Below are positions 47,379 to 56,367 of a stretch of DNA of 64,000 nucleotides, one piece after another (within the stretch, counting starts at the first letter, position 1; every line of letters begins with the position of its first letter). The DNA is taken from the NCBI GenBank assembly GCA_027488985.1, contig JAIYAR010000009.1, positions 124,001 through 188,000 of the forward strand. Direction: 5' to 3'. The notes below the pieces were generated by a model. That model searched no databases and had not been told where the DNA came from. It was given only the letters and a program-made list of their open reading frames with translations. Source of the DNA: Comamonadaceae bacterium. Its GTDB lineage: Bacteria; Pseudomonadota; Gammaproteobacteria; Burkholderiales; Burkholderiaceae_C. A program made the translations under genes and the position numbers.

Positions 47379-48941
47379 ATGCAAATGGAACACTTCCCAC
47401 CCATTATGTTTGCGGGGCTGGTCGTCATCATGTTGATCGGCTTCCCGGTCGCATTTTCACTGGCAGCACTGGGACTGGCCAGTGGCTTTTACGCTATCGA
47501 GATGGGCTGGTTCCCCGCCGCTTTCATGGGCAATCTGCCCATCTCCATCTTCTCCATCCTGAACAACGAGTTGCTTCTGGCCATTCCGTTCTTCACATTC
47601 ATGGGCACCATCCTGGAGAAATGCGGCCTGGCCGAGGACATGCTGGACTCCATGGGCCAACTGTTCGGTCCCATGCGTGGCGGTGTGGGCTATTCCGTCA
47701 TCATTGTCGGCTTCATCCTCGGTGCCATTACCGGCACAGTAGCCGGCCAAGTGATTGCCATGGCCCTCATCTCACTGCCGGTGATGATGAGATACAACTA
47801 CAACATGCGCTATGCCACCGGCGTGTTGGCAGCCTCGGGCACTATCACCCAGTTGGTGCCACCATCCCTGGTGTTGGTGGTGTTGGCAGACCAGTTGGGT
47901 CGCCCCGTCGGTGACATGTACAAGGGTGCCTGGGGCCCTTCCCTGATGCAAGTCGGCATGTTTGCGCTCTACACCTTCCTGCTCACCCGCATCAAACCCG
48001 ACTATCTGCCCGGAATCCCGGTGTCAGACCGCACCTTGAACGGCTGGGCACTCTGGAAAAAATGCCTGCGCGGCATCGTGCCCTCGGCCATCCTGATCTT
48101 CACCGTGTTGGGATCCATGGGTGGCCTGCCATTCCAGAATCATGCTATCGCGACACCGACAGAAGCCGGCGCTATGGGAGTGGTCGGCGCCATGATCCTG
48201 GCGGCCATGTCCAAGCGCCTGACCAAAGAACTGATTTGGGAAGCCATGGCAGGCACCATGCGACTTACCGCTATGGTGGTATTCATCCTGATCGGCTCCC
48301 GAGTCTTCAGCCAGGTCTTCCAGGGGGTGGACGGCGCCATCTGGGTGGAGCACTTGCTGACTGATTTGCCTGGTGGGCAAACCGGCTTCCTGATCGTCGT
48401 GAACGTATTCGTGTTTTTCTTGGCTTTCTTCCTGGACTTCTTTGAGATCGCCTTCATCATCGTTCCAATGCTGGCGCCAGTGGCCGACAAAATGGGGATC
48501 GACCTGATCTGGTTCGGCGTCTTGTTGTGTGTGAACTTGCAGACATCCTTCATGCATCCCCCCTTCGGCTTCGCGCTCTTTTATCTGCGCGGCATTGCCG
48601 ACTCCTTGTTCAAGGAAAAGCGCATCCCCGAGCCTGTCAAATCCAATGACATCTACTTGGGTGCTATCCCCTGGGTCGTGATGCAGATCATTCTGGTGGT
48701 TATTGTGATTTTCGTTCCCCAGTCGGTCACCATGTTCCTCGATGAAAAGGTGGAAATCGATGTGGACAAGGTCACCATCGAAATGCCGGCTGAAGAAGCA
48801 CCACCTATTCCCGAATTGAAAGCTGGTGAACTACCGGCTCCCAAAGAGGGTGAAGCCGTTGACGAAGCGGCAGCGGCCAAAGCTGCCGACAAGGCAGCCG
48901 AAGAAGAGCAGCGCAAAATCGACGAGCTGTTCAAGAAATAA
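47379..48941 (+). CDS. TRAP transporter large permease (DctM)
   Basis: This 520-residue protein has about twelve membrane segments and the DctM repeats (P-F-F-T-F-M-G-T-I-L-E-K-C-G-L-A and G-A-M-G-V-V-G-A-M). F-L-D-F-F-E-I-A-F-I and Q-T-S-F-M-H-P-P-F-G-F-A-L-F-Y-L-R-G mark the second half. Most DctM proteins end near residue 430-450; here about 60 more residues form an acidic, Ala/Pro/Lys-rich tail, unlikely to be in the membrane. An ATG two codons in (47385) is an alternative start. Confidence 0.93.
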   Translation: MQMEHFPPIMFAGLVVIMLIGFPVAFSLAALGLASGFYAIEMGWFPAAFMGNLPISIFSILNNELLLAIPFFTFMGTILEKCGLAEDMLDSMGQLFGPMRGGVGYSVIIVGFILGAITGTVAGQVIAMALISLPVMMRYNYNMRYATGVLAASGTITQLVPPSLVLVVLADQLGRPVGDMYKGAWGPSLMQVGMFALYTFLLTRIKPDYLPGIPVSDRTLNGWALWKKCLRGIVPSAILIFTVLGSMGGLPFQNHAIATPTEAGAMGVVGAMILAAMSKRLTKELIWEAMAGTMRLTAMVVFILIGSRVFSQVFQGVDGAIWVEHLLTDLPGGQTGFLIVVNVFVFFLAFFLDFFEIAFIIVPMLAPVADKMGIDLIWFGVLLCVNLQTSFMHPPFGFALFYLRGIADSLFKEKRIPEPVKSNDIYLGAIPWVVMQIILVVIVIFVPQSVTMFLDEKVEIDVDKVTIEMPAEEAPPIPELKAGELPAPKEGEAVDEAAAAKAADKAAEEEQRKIDELFKK

Positions 48942-48964
48942 TCTCTGCGCCCATCCGGAATCAA

Positions 48965-48992
48965 CAGCCCCGTCCTAGGATGGGGCTTTTTT
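48965..48992 (+). terminator. Terminator after the TRAP permease gene
   Basis: AGCCCC pairs with GGGGCT around GTCCTAGGAT, followed by six T. It lies directly upstream of the next gene. Confidence 0.8.
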
Positions 48993-49007
48993 ATGGAGCA
49001 CTCCACC

Positions 49008-49505
49008 GTGCAAGACCCCTCTTCCAGTGCCCCGCAAGTCCCGGGCCCTACCCTCGAATTCGCGCCCCTTCACGGGGAAATCTCATCGCCTGCGTACAGT
49101 AATGTGTTCAAGGGGATTGCTGTCGTATTGATGGCGCTGGCCAGCATGTGGGCCTGGCAGATGCAGCAAGGCACTGGCCCTTTGACAGCCGATAACACCG
49201 TGTTTTGGATATGGGCCCCTTGGGGCCTGATGGCCTACACCGTTTGGTTTGTAGTCACAGGCACCACGACGCTGACAGCTTCCGCTATCGAGCAACGATG
49301 GATGTGGAGCAAGCGGGTGGAGCTACGCAATCTTGCGTATGCCAAAGTGATTCGCGTGCCGGGTTTCGAGTGGCTCTTTGCGCCCCGCCTTTACAGCAAA
49401 ACTTTTGGAGGCAAGCTGGTTATCTTTTACGCCGCAGCGCCCGAAATGCTGGATGAACTTAAACGTCTTGAGAACAGTCTGAACGCACTTCGCCAACAGC
49501 GGTGA
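49008..49505 (+). CDS. Membrane protein of unknown function
   Basis: This 165-residue protein has two membrane segments (about 32-51 and 64-84) followed by a soluble domain with R-V-P-G-F-E-W-L-F-A-P-R-L-Y and F-Y-A-A-A-P-E-M-L-D. It resembles bacterial PH-domain-type (DUF304-like) proteins in layout, but I am not sure. I prefer the GTG at 49008 because GGAG lies nine bases before it; an ATG at 48993 abuts the terminator and lacks a site. It converges on the TRAP binding-protein gene. Confidence 0.65.
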   Translation: MQDPSSSAPQVPGPTLEFAPLHGEISSPAYSNVFKGIAVVLMALASMWAWQMQQGTGPLTADNTVFWIWAPWGLMAYTVWFVVTGTTTLTASAIEQRWMWSKRVELRNLAYAKVIRVPGFEWLFAPRLYSKTFGGKLVIFYAAAPEMLDELKRLENSLNALRQQR

Positions 49506-49532
49506 CAGCACAGCGATACCCGAGCAAGTGAC

Positions 49533-49564
49533 AAAAAAAACCGCGCCGGAGCGCGGTTTTTTTG
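49533..49564 (-). terminator. Bidirectional terminator between converging genes
   Basis: AACCGCGC and GCGCGGTT pair around CGGA between an eight-A run and a seven-T run. It ends the TRAP binding-protein gene and probably the plus-strand gene too. Confidence 0.9.
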
Positions 49565-49575
49565 TCGACCTGAAC

Positions 49576-50655
49576 TTACAGCTTCTGTGCTTGCATGAAG
49601 GTGTCGAACTTGGCTTCTGTAAAGCGGAACCACAGATTGGAATCTGCACGGAACTTGGAGTAGTCCGCATAGATTTTTTTCCAATCTTCATTGGTGTCGC
49701 TCAGCTTGGTGTAAAGCTCAGAAGCCTCCTTGAACGCTGCAGCGAGCACGTCGTTCGGGAATGGACGCAGCTTGGTACCAGCACCAACCAGTTGCTTCAA
49801 TGCCATTGGGTTACGACCGTCGTATTTGGCTTGCATGTCTACGTGAGCGTAAGTAGATGCAGCTTCAATGATGGCCTTATTCTCTGGAGAAAGGGCATCG
49901 TAGGCCTTCTGGTTCACGAACAGATCCAACTGCGGACCACCTTCCCACCAGCCGGGGTAGTAGTAGAACGGAGCTACCTTGTTGAAGCCCAGCTTCTGGT
50001 CGTCATACGGACCCACCCACTCGGCAGCATCAATGGTGCCTTTTTCGAGAGCAGTGTAAATTTCGCCGCCGGGAATGTTCTGTGGCACACCACCCATGGG
50101 TTCAAAAACCTTGCCGGCGAAGCCGCCGATACGCATCTTCAAGCCCTTGATGTCTTTCAGGGACTTGATTTCTTTGCGGTACCAGCCACCCATCTGGGCA
50201 CCTGTGTTGCCCATGGGGAAGCTGATCATGCTGTACTTGGCATAGAAGTCGCGCATGAGCTTCAAACCGTTGCCTTCGTACATCCATGCAGTCATCTGAC
50301 GGCTGTTCAAACCGAAGGGAACTGCGCATCCCAGAGCAAATGCTTCGTTCTTGCCGAAGAAGTAGTAGGGAGCGGTGTGCGCGCACTCAATAGCGCCGTT
50401 CTGCACAGCATCCACCACGCCGAAAGGAGGGGTGATTTCCCCGCCCGCATGGACAGAAATTTCAAACTTGCCGCCAGACAACGCCTTCACTTGTTTGGAA
50501 AAAACTTCAGCAGCGCCGAAGATGGTGTCCAAAGCTTTGGGGAAGCTGGAAGACAGACGCCAGCGCACAGCGGCTTGGGCGTGCACTGCAGGAGCTGCAC
50601 CAGCAGCCAGTACGCCGGCGATACCTGCGTTTTTGATTATTGAACGACGATCCAT
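49576..50655 (-). CDS. TRAP transporter substrate-binding protein, 2-oxoacid (TakP) type
   Basis: This 359-residue periplasmic protein has a twin-arginine-style signal (D-R-R-S-I-I-K-N-A-G, cut near VHA-QA). W-R-L-S-S-S-F-P-K-A-L-D-T-I-F-G, A-V-P-F-G-L-N-S-R-Q, M-G-N-T-G-A-Q-M-G-G-W-Y-R-K-E-I and Y-Y-Y-P-G-W-W-E-G-G-P-Q resemble Rhodobacter TakP, which binds pyruvate and other 2-oxoacids. It lies beyond and opposite to dctQM, and a GGAGA precedes ATG 50655. I infer it is their partner because no other TRAP genes are in view. Confidence 0.9.
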   Translation of the reverse strand: MDRRSIIKNAGIAGVLAAGAAPAVHAQAAVRWRLSSSFPKALDTIFGAAEVFSKQVKALSGGKFEISVHAGGEITPPFGVVDAVQNGAIECAHTAPYYFFGKNEAFALGCAVPFGLNSRQMTAWMYEGNGLKLMRDFYAKYSMISFPMGNTGAQMGGWYRKEIKSLKDIKGLKMRIGGFAGKVFEPMGGVPQNIPGGEIYTALEKGTIDAAEWVGPYDDQKLGFNKVAPFYYYPGWWEGGPQLDLFVNQKAYDALSPENKAIIEAASTYAHVDMQAKYDGRNPMALKQLVGAGTKLRPFPNDVLAAAFKEASELYTKLSDTNEDWKKIYADYSKFRADSNLWFRFTEAKFDTFMQAQKL

Positions 50656-50858
50656 TCGCTTTTCTCCGGTAATTGTGTTGTAACCAGCTTGCAGCACGGG
50701 TCCTCCGTGCCACAAGGACTGCATTAGTCAAGCGCGATTGTAGGAATGCGTATTCTCCTGCCCGTGGGGGTTTTCCCTCGACAGCAGTCAATATTCAGCA
50801 AGCATTCAGCTTCCTGCAAGCCAAGCGCCGCGGGACGCCGGCCTAACTGACGACAGAC

Positions 50859-52754
50859 TTACGCAGCCTTGACCGAAGGCGTGAGCAACGCGCTAAAACG
50901 TTGGCGGATCGATGCCTGGATACCTGCTGCATCCAAGCCTTGTAGTTGCAGCAAATACGCGGGGTCACCGTGCTCAATGAACTCGTCTGCCAGCCCCAAT
51001 TGCAACACCGGGATTGCGAGTTGTGCGGCCTGCAGAGCTTCGAGGACCGCGCTACCTGCGCCGCCCATGGTGGCACCCTCCTCCACCGTCACCAAGGCAC
51101 TGTGCGTGGCTGCAACTTGCAGCAACAGCTCGGTGTCCAAAGGCTTGGCCCAGCGCATGTTGACTACTGTGGCACCCAAGGCTTCAGCAGCTACCAGTGC
51201 CGGATACAGCAAAGTGCCGAACGCCAGGATGGCGATGTTGCCGCCCTGCTTGCGGATTTCACCCTTGCCAAAGGGCAGGCCTTCCAAAGAACTGCTAACT
51301 GCCACACCCGCCCCACTGCCACGCGGGTAACGCACGGCGACCGGATGGTTTTGCGCATATGCAGCGCTGAGCAACTGACGGCATTCGTTTTCGTCCGCGG
51401 GGCAGGCCACGCTCATGTTGGGAATGCAGCGCAGGAAGGGAATGTCGTAGGCACCCGCATGCGTGGCTCCGTCGGCACCCACCAAGCCTGCACGGTCCAG
51501 CGCAAACACCACCGGCAGGTTTTGCAGAGCTACGTCGTGGATCAGTTGGTCATAGGCCCGCTGCAGGAAGGTGGAGTAAATCGCCACCACCGGCTTGAGA
51601 CCCTCGGTAGCCAGCCCGCCTGCAAAGGTCACTGCGTGTTGCTCGGCAATGCCCACATCAAAGTAGCGCTGGGGGAAGCGCTTTTCAAACTCCACCATGC
51701 CTGAGCCCTCGCGCATGGCGGGGGTAATGCCCACCAGGCGCTCGTCTGCGGCTGCCATGTCGCACAGCCAATGGCCGAAGACCTGAGTGAACGTGGTTTT
51801 GGCAGGCGTAGTGGATTTCACCAGCCCCACCGCAGGGTCGAACTTGCCGGGACCGTGGTAGGCCACCGGGTCCGCCTCCGCCAGCTTGTAGCCCTGGCCT
51901 TTTTTGGTCACCACGTGCAGAAACTGCGGGCCTTTGAGCTGTTTGATGTTTTCGAGTGTGGGTATCAGCGAATCAAGGTCGTGCCCGTCGATGGGGCCGA
52001 TGTAGTTGAAGCCGAATTTCTCGAACAGCGTAGCAGGCACCACCATGCCCTTGGCCTGTTCTTCCAGGCGCTTTGCCAGCTCAAACAATGGCGGCGCGCC
52101 CTTGAGCACGCTCTTGCCTACGCTCTTGGCAGCGGCATAAAACTGGCCGCTCATCAGTTGAGCCAGGTAGCGGTTCAGCGCGCCTACGGGCGGGCTGATG
52201 CTCATGTCGTTGTCGTTCAAGATGACCAGCAAGCGGCAGTCCTCGACACCCGCGTTGTTCAGCGCCTCAAAGGCCATGCCGGCGGTCATGGCGCCGTCCC
52301 CGATCACTGCGACCGAATAGCGGTCCTCACCCTTGATGCGGGAGGCCAGCGCCATGCCCAGTGCGGCGGAAATCGAGGTGCTGGAGTGGGCGGTACCAAA
52401 GGTGTCGTACTCGCTCTCGTCACGGCGGGGGAAACCGGACAAACCACCGAACTGGCGCAGGCTGTCCATCCGGTCGCGTCGGCCGGTCAGAATTTTGTGC
52501 GGGTAGGTCTGGTGACCCACGTCCCAGACGATGCGGTCATCCGGCGTGTTGAACACGTAATGCAGTGCCACCGTCAGCTCCACGGTGCCCAGGTTGGAGC
52601 TCAGGTGCCCCCCCGTGCGGGCCACGCTGTGCAACAGGTAGTTGCGCAACTCGTCCGCCAGCACCCGTAACTGGGGCCGTTGCAATTGCCGCATTGCGGC
52701 CGGATCGTCAATGGTGGCCAACAAGGGCGTAGCGGAGGTGTTGCTAGATGACAT
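50859..52754 (-). CDS. dxs: 1-deoxy-D-xylulose-5-phosphate synthase
   Basis: This 631-residue thiamine-diphosphate enzyme starts the MEP isoprenoid pathway. [32 protein letters not shown] (the TPP motif), and [15 protein letters not shown] are diagnostic. It lies directly downstream of ispA. The ATG abuts repeat copy H: the leader immediately before the start, including its A-rich ribosome-binding region, comes from the repeat. Confidence 0.97.
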   Translation of the reverse strand: MSSSNTSATPLLATIDDPAAMRQLQRPQLRVLADELRNYLLHSVARTGGHLSSNLGTVELTVALHYVFNTPDDRIVWDVGHQTYPHKILTGRRDRMDSLRQFGGLSGFPRRDESEYDTFGTAHSSTSISAALGMALASRIKGEDRYSVAVIGDGAMTAGMAFEALNNAGVEDCRLLVILNDNDMSISPPVGALNRYLAQLMSGQFYAAAKSVGKSVLKGAPPLFELAKRLEEQAKGMVVPATLFEKFGFNYIGPIDGHDLDSLIPTLENIKQLKGPQFLHVVTKKGQGYKLAEADPVAYHGPGKFDPAVGLVKSTTPAKTTFTQVFGHWLCDMAAADERLVGITPAMREGSGMVEFEKRFPQRYFDVGIAEQHAVTFAGGLATEGLKPVVAIYSTFLQRAYDQLIHDVALQNLPVVFALDRAGLVGADGATHAGAYDIPFLRCIPNMSVACPADENECRQLLSAAYAQNHPVAVRYPRGSGAGVAVSSSLEGLPFGKGEIRKQGGNIAILAFGTLLYPALVAAEALGATVVNMRWAKPLDTELLLQVAATHSALVTVEEGATMGGAGSAVLEALQAAQLAIPVLQLGLADEFIEHGDPAYLLQLQGLDAAGIQASIRQRFSALLTPSVKAA

Positions 52755-52819
52755 TTGCTATTCTTTTAGTAGCTGTTCGCGCACATTCCATGAGCGCTAG
52801 AGGCCGATTTCATATAAAT
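52755..52819 (+). repeat. Dispersed palindromic repeat, copy H
   Basis: It reads TTGCTATTCTTTTAG, TAGCTGTTCGCGCACATTCC, ATGAGCGCTAGAGGCCG and ATTTCATATAAAT, the closest to the consensus. It fills most of the ispA-dxs gap and is antisense to both genes. Confidence 0.9.
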
Positions 52820-52836
52820 TATTGCTTGCCTGTCTC

Positions 52837-53784
52837 TCAATGGGCGCGATGCACCACCATGCCGGCCAGCGCCCGCAAAGCCGCGGTATCGGGCAGGCCG
52901 CTAGCGTCCAGGGCGTCCAGCGCCTGGGTGTACAGGCTCAGCGCGTAGTCGCGGCTCGCTTGCAGGCCCATCAGGGACACGTAGGTGGGTTTGTCGTTGT
53001 CCGCGTCCTTGCCGGCGGTTTTGCCCAAGGTGGCGGAATCTGCGGTCACGTCCAGAATGTCGTCTACCACCTGGAAGGCCAGTCCGATGGCCGCACCGTA
53101 GGCCTCCAGTGCCGCCAGCACTTTGGGGGCAGGTTGCGCACACTGGGCGCCCATCACCACACTGCCTTGCAGCAACGCGCCAGTCTTGAGCTGGTGCATT
53201 TCGCGCAACTGGTTTTCGGTGAGCGGCAGGCCCACGCTGGCCAGGTCAATGGCCTGGCCACCGGCCATGCCGGAACTGCCGGCCGCACGCGCCAACAAAC
53301 CGCACAAACGGGCTTGGACGGTGCAGGGTACGGAGCCATCCAAGGGCGTCAAAAATTCAAAGGCTAGCGCCTGCAAGGCGTCACCGGCGAGCAAGGCACT
53401 GGCCTCGCCGAACTGCACATGCACAGTAGGCTTGCCGCGGCGCAGCACATCGTTGTCCATGCAGGGCATGTCGTCATGCACCAGCGAGTAGGCATGAATC
53501 AGTTCGACCGCGCAGGCGGCGCGCAGAGCAGCGGCCGCACAGCCATGGCCCAGCTCAGCCACCGCCTCGTGGGCGGCCAGCACCAGCAGGGGCCGCAAGC
53601 GCTTGCCACCGTCCAGCACGGCATAGCGCATGGCTTCCACCAAGGCGGCAGGCGCCCCATGGTCTACACCCTGCGGGGCATCAGCGGTGATCCAGGCTTC
53701 CAAGGCGCGCTCCACGCGGTCCAGCCGCTCGCGCATCCAGGTGTCCAGTTCAAAATCAACTGTCATGTCTGCGGCCTGGCTCAT
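52837..53784 (-). CDS. ispA: Farnesyl diphosphate synthase
   Basis: This 315-residue enzyme condenses isopentenyl and dimethylallyl diphosphate units. The two Asp-rich motifs are [11 protein letters not shown] and [17 protein letters not shown] is near residue 60 and K-T-G-A-L-L near 200. The start at 53784 overlaps the xseB stop (ATGA). With xseB upstream and dxs downstream this is the common xseB-ispA-dxs cluster. Confidence 0.96.
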   Translation of the reverse strand: MSQAADMTVDFELDTWMRERLDRVERALEAWITADAPQGVDHGAPAALVEAMRYAVLDGGKRLRPLLVLAAHEAVAELGHGCAAAALRAACAVELIHAYSLVHDDMPCMDNDVLRRGKPTVHVQFGEASALLAGDALQALAFEFLTPLDGSVPCTVQARLCGLLARAAGSSGMAGGQAIDLASVGLPLTENQLREMHQLKTGALLQGSVVMGAQCAQPAPKVLAALEAYGAAIGLAFQVVDDILDVTADSATLGKTAGKDADNDKPTYVSLMGLQASRDYALSLYTQALDALDASGLPDTAALRALAGMVVHRAH

Positions 53785-54026
53785 TGGGCTTTCCAAGGTT
53801 TCAATACACCGTCATCCAACACCTTGATCTGGTCTTCTACGGCCTGCAGCTTGTCGCGGCAGTGCTGCAACAGCGCGGCACCGCGCTGGTAGTTGGTGAG
53901 CAGCTGGTCCAAGGGCAAGTCACCGGACTCCAGGCGCGCGACCAGTCCTTCCAGTTCGGCCATGGCCGCTTCATAGGTGGCGGGGAGCGCGAGGGCGTCG
54001 GGTTGGGATAGGCTGGCCTTGGGCAT
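53781..54026 (-). CDS. xseB: Exodeoxyribonuclease VII small subunit
   Basis: This 81-residue helical protein has [23 protein letters not shown] and [11 protein letters not shown], the XseB signature. It joins XseA (not in the window) to degrade single-stranded DNA. ATG 54026 gives the family length; an ATG at 54047 would add seven residues. Confidence 0.94.
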   Translation of the reverse strand: MPKASLSQPDALALPATYEAAMAELEGLVARLESGDLPLDQLLTNYQRGAALLQHCRDKLQAVEDQIKVLDDGVLKPWKAQ

Positions 54027-54224
54027 CGGTGGGGCAATCTGAAGCAAACCGCGATTTTAGGCGCATAGCGGGTGGGCAACAGTCTCTAAAGCAGAGTGCC
54101 TGATACGGGGTGCGGGTACAATCGCCCCTCCCGCTTCCGGCCACCCGTTTCTGGACTGGCCGGCTCCCATTCACCGCGCACTTTGGTGCATCCCCCTGTG
54201 GGGAGTCTTTAGGTCAGGTCACCC

Positions 54225-55397
54225 ATGTCTGATTTAAGTCTTCAACTGCAGCAGGCGAACAGCCAACTACCAGTTTCAAGCTACTTTGACCCGGCGCTCT
54301 ACGCGCTTGAAATGCAAAGTATCTTTCAGCAAGGGCCCCGCTATGTGGGGCACTCTTTGAGCGTCCCCCACGTCGGGGACTACTACGCCCTGCCCCAAGA
54401 AAACGGGGGCCGTGCGCTGGTGCGCAATGCCGGAGGCATTGAACTCATCTCCAACGTCTGCCGCCATCGCCAGGCCATCATGCTTAAAGGGCGTGGTTCG
54501 CTCACGCACAGCGGCAGCCAAGTGCAAAGCGGCAACATTGTCTGCCCGCTGCACCGCTGGACCTACAGTGGCGCCCACGCGGGCCAGAACGGCAGCCAGA
54601 GCGGCACGCTGATCGGCGCGCCCCACTTCGCCCACGACCCCTGCCTGAACCTCAACAACTACAAGCTGCAGGAATGGAACGGCCTGCTGTTTGAAGACAA
54701 CCGCACCAACAGCGGTGTGGACGTGGCAGCGCAACTGGCCAACATGGGCCCGCGTGCCGACCTGAGTTTTGAAGGCTATGTGCTCGACAAGGTGGAGATG
54801 CACGAGTGCAACTACAACTGGAAGACCTTTATCGAGGTGTATCTGGAGGACTACCACGTAGGCCCCTTCCACCCCGGGCTGGGCCAGTTTGTGACCTGCG
54901 ACGACCTGCGCTGGGAATTCAAGGACAACTACTCGGTGCAAACTGTGGGTGTGGCCAACCGCTTGGGCAAGGCCGGCAGCCCCACCTATGAGCGCTGGCA
55001 CAAGGCCCTGCTGGGCTACCGCAACAACGTGCCCCCGCAGTACGGCGCCATTTGGCTCACCTACTACCCCCATATCATGGTGGAGTGGTATCCGCATGTG
55101 CTGACCGTATCCACCCTGTTCCCCATGGGCGTGAACAAAACCATGAATATGGTGGAGTTCTACTACCCCGAAGAAATCGCGGCGTTTGAGCGCGAGTTTG
55201 TGGAAGCGCAGCAGGCCGCCTACATGGAGACCTGCATCGAAGACGACGAAATCGGCGAGCGTATGGATGCCGGCCGCCGCGCCTTGTTTGACCGCGGCGA
55301 CAACGAAGTCGGCCCTTACCAAAGCCCCATGGAAGACGGCATGCAGCACTTCCACGAGTGGTACCGGAGCAAGCTGGGCAGCGCGGTAGGCCGCTGA
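54225..55397 (+). CDS. Rieske-type ring-hydroxylating oxygenase alpha subunit
   Basis: This 390-residue iron protein has a Rieske [2Fe-2S] centre, C-R-H-R-Q (about residue 84) and C-P-L-H-R-W (about 108), and a mononuclear iron site (E-V-Y-L-E-D-Y-H-V-G-P-F-H-P-G). No reductase, ferredoxin or beta subunit is nearby, so it may be a two-component monooxygenase using a distant reductase; the family includes demethylases and choline/carnitine-type enzymes. The substrate is unknown. It is followed by repeat copy I, then the EamA gene. Confidence 0.88.
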   Translation: MSDLSLQLQQANSQLPVSSYFDPALYALEMQSIFQQGPRYVGHSLSVPHVGDYYALPQENGGRALVRNAGGIELISNVCRHRQAIMLKGRGSLTHSGSQVQSGNIVCPLHRWTYSGAHAGQNGSQSGTLIGAPHFAHDPCLNLNNYKLQEWNGLLFEDNRTNSGVDVAAQLANMGPRADLSFEGYVLDKVEMHECNYNWKTFIEVYLEDYHVGPFHPGLGQFVTCDDLRWEFKDNYSVQTVGVANRLGKAGSPTYERWHKALLGYRNNVPPQYGAIWLTYYPHIMVEWYPHVLTVSTLFPMGVNKTMNMVEFYYPEEIAAFEREFVEAQQAAYMETCIEDDEIGERMDAGRRALFDRGDNEVGPYQSPMEDGMQHFHEWYRSKLGSAVGR

Positions 55398-55401
55398 ACA
55401 T

Positions 55402-55467
55402 TTACTATCAAAAACATAGCTGCTCGCGCTCATTTCATGAGCGTTAGCAGCTCTTTTTATTGCTAAA
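55402..55467 (+). repeat. Dispersed palindromic repeat, copy I
   Basis: It reads TTACTATCAAAAACATAG, CTGCTCGCGCTCATTTC, ATGAGCGTTAGCAGCTC and TTTTTATTGC. AGCTGCT pairs with AGCAGCT and CGCTCAT with ATGAGCG; with the T run it could act as a terminator. It fills the 75-bp gap between the Rieske and EamA genes. Confidence 0.9.
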
Positions 55468-55472
55468 CACCT

Positions 55473-56360
55473 ATGCAAGCTCTCTGGATGGTTCTGGCCT
55501 CGTTCTGGTTCGCGCTGATGGCGGTGGGCATCAAGTACGCCTCCAACAGCTTTGGCACCTTTGAGCTGGTGTTCTACCGGGGCCTGGTGAGCATTGTGTT
55601 CATGGGCATCGTGGTGCGGGCCAGTGGTTCCAGCCTGCGCACCCCCGTGCCCATGATGCATGTGTGGCGCAGCACCATCGGCGTGGTGTCTCTGGGCAGC
55701 TGGTTTTACGCCATTGCCCACCTGCCCCTGGCCACTGCCATGACACTGAACTACATGAGCGGGGTGTGGGTGGCCGCCTTTGTGGTGGGCGGTGCCCTGC
55801 TCTACGGCAAAGAACAACCGCAGGGTGCGCTCCTGGGCACCGTGCTCATGGGCTTTGTGGGCGTGGTCATGACCCTGCGCCCTACCATCGACCAGAACCA
55901 GCTGTTTGCCGGCCTGATCGGCCTGCTCTCTGGTCTGGGTGCGGCCTTGGCCTATATGCAAGTAACGGCACTGGGCAAAGCCGGCGAGCCGGAAGAGCGT
56001 ACCGTGTTTTACTTTTCAGTGGGCAGCGCCGTGGTGGGGGCGGCAGGCATTACATTCACCGGCTTCACGCCATGGAGCGAGGTCGATTGGCGGGATGCAG
56101 CCTGGGTCATCCCCATCGGCGTACTGGCGTCTATGGGCCAATGGTGCATGACCCGCGCTTACCGCAAAGGCGCCACGCTGGTGGTGGCGAGCATGCAGTA
56201 TTCGGGCATCGTCTTCGGCGCGGTTTTCAGCCTGGCATTGTTCGGCGACCAGATCCCGATGATCGGGTGGATCGGCATTGCCGTCATCGTTGCCAGCGGC
56301 GTGCTGGCCACCGTGCTGCGCACGCGCTTGCTACCGCATACACCTGCCGAGGAACACTAG
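55473..56360 (+). CDS. EamA/DMT-family transporter
   Basis: This 295-residue protein has ten membrane segments in two EamA repeats (first half begins W-M-V-L-A-S-F-W-F-A-L-M-A-V; the second has A-A-L-A-Y-M-Q-V-T-A-L-G). It is probably a metabolite exporter, substrate unknown. It converges on the sigma-factor gene with a seven-base gap. No ribosome-binding site is obvious before the ATG because the leader is repeat sequence. Confidence 0.88.
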   Translation: MQALWMVLASFWFALMAVGIKYASNSFGTFELVFYRGLVSIVFMGIVVRASGSSLRTPVPMMHVWRSTIGVVSLGSWFYAIAHLPLATAMTLNYMSGVWVAAFVVGGALLYGKEQPQGALLGTVLMGFVGVVMTLRPTIDQNQLFAGLIGLLSGLGAALAYMQVTALGKAGEPEERTVFYFSVGSAVVGAAGITFTGFTPWSEVDWRDAAWVIPIGVLASMGQWCMTRAYRKGATLVVASMQYSGIVFGAVFSLALFGDQIPMIGWIGIAVIVASGVLATVLRTRLLPHTPAEEH

Positions 56361-56367
56361 GCCCGCT

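Noticed and set aside
53340..53372. Another copy of the dispersed repeat within ispA
   Set aside because: Only a GGCGCTAGCCTTTG stretch matches, and the encoded residues are part of a segment conserved in IspA proteins.
54276..55961. Open frame of 561 codons opposite the Rieske and EamA genes
   Set aside because: Antisense shadow of two well-supported genes; it runs through the repeat and intergenic gap and has no family resemblance.
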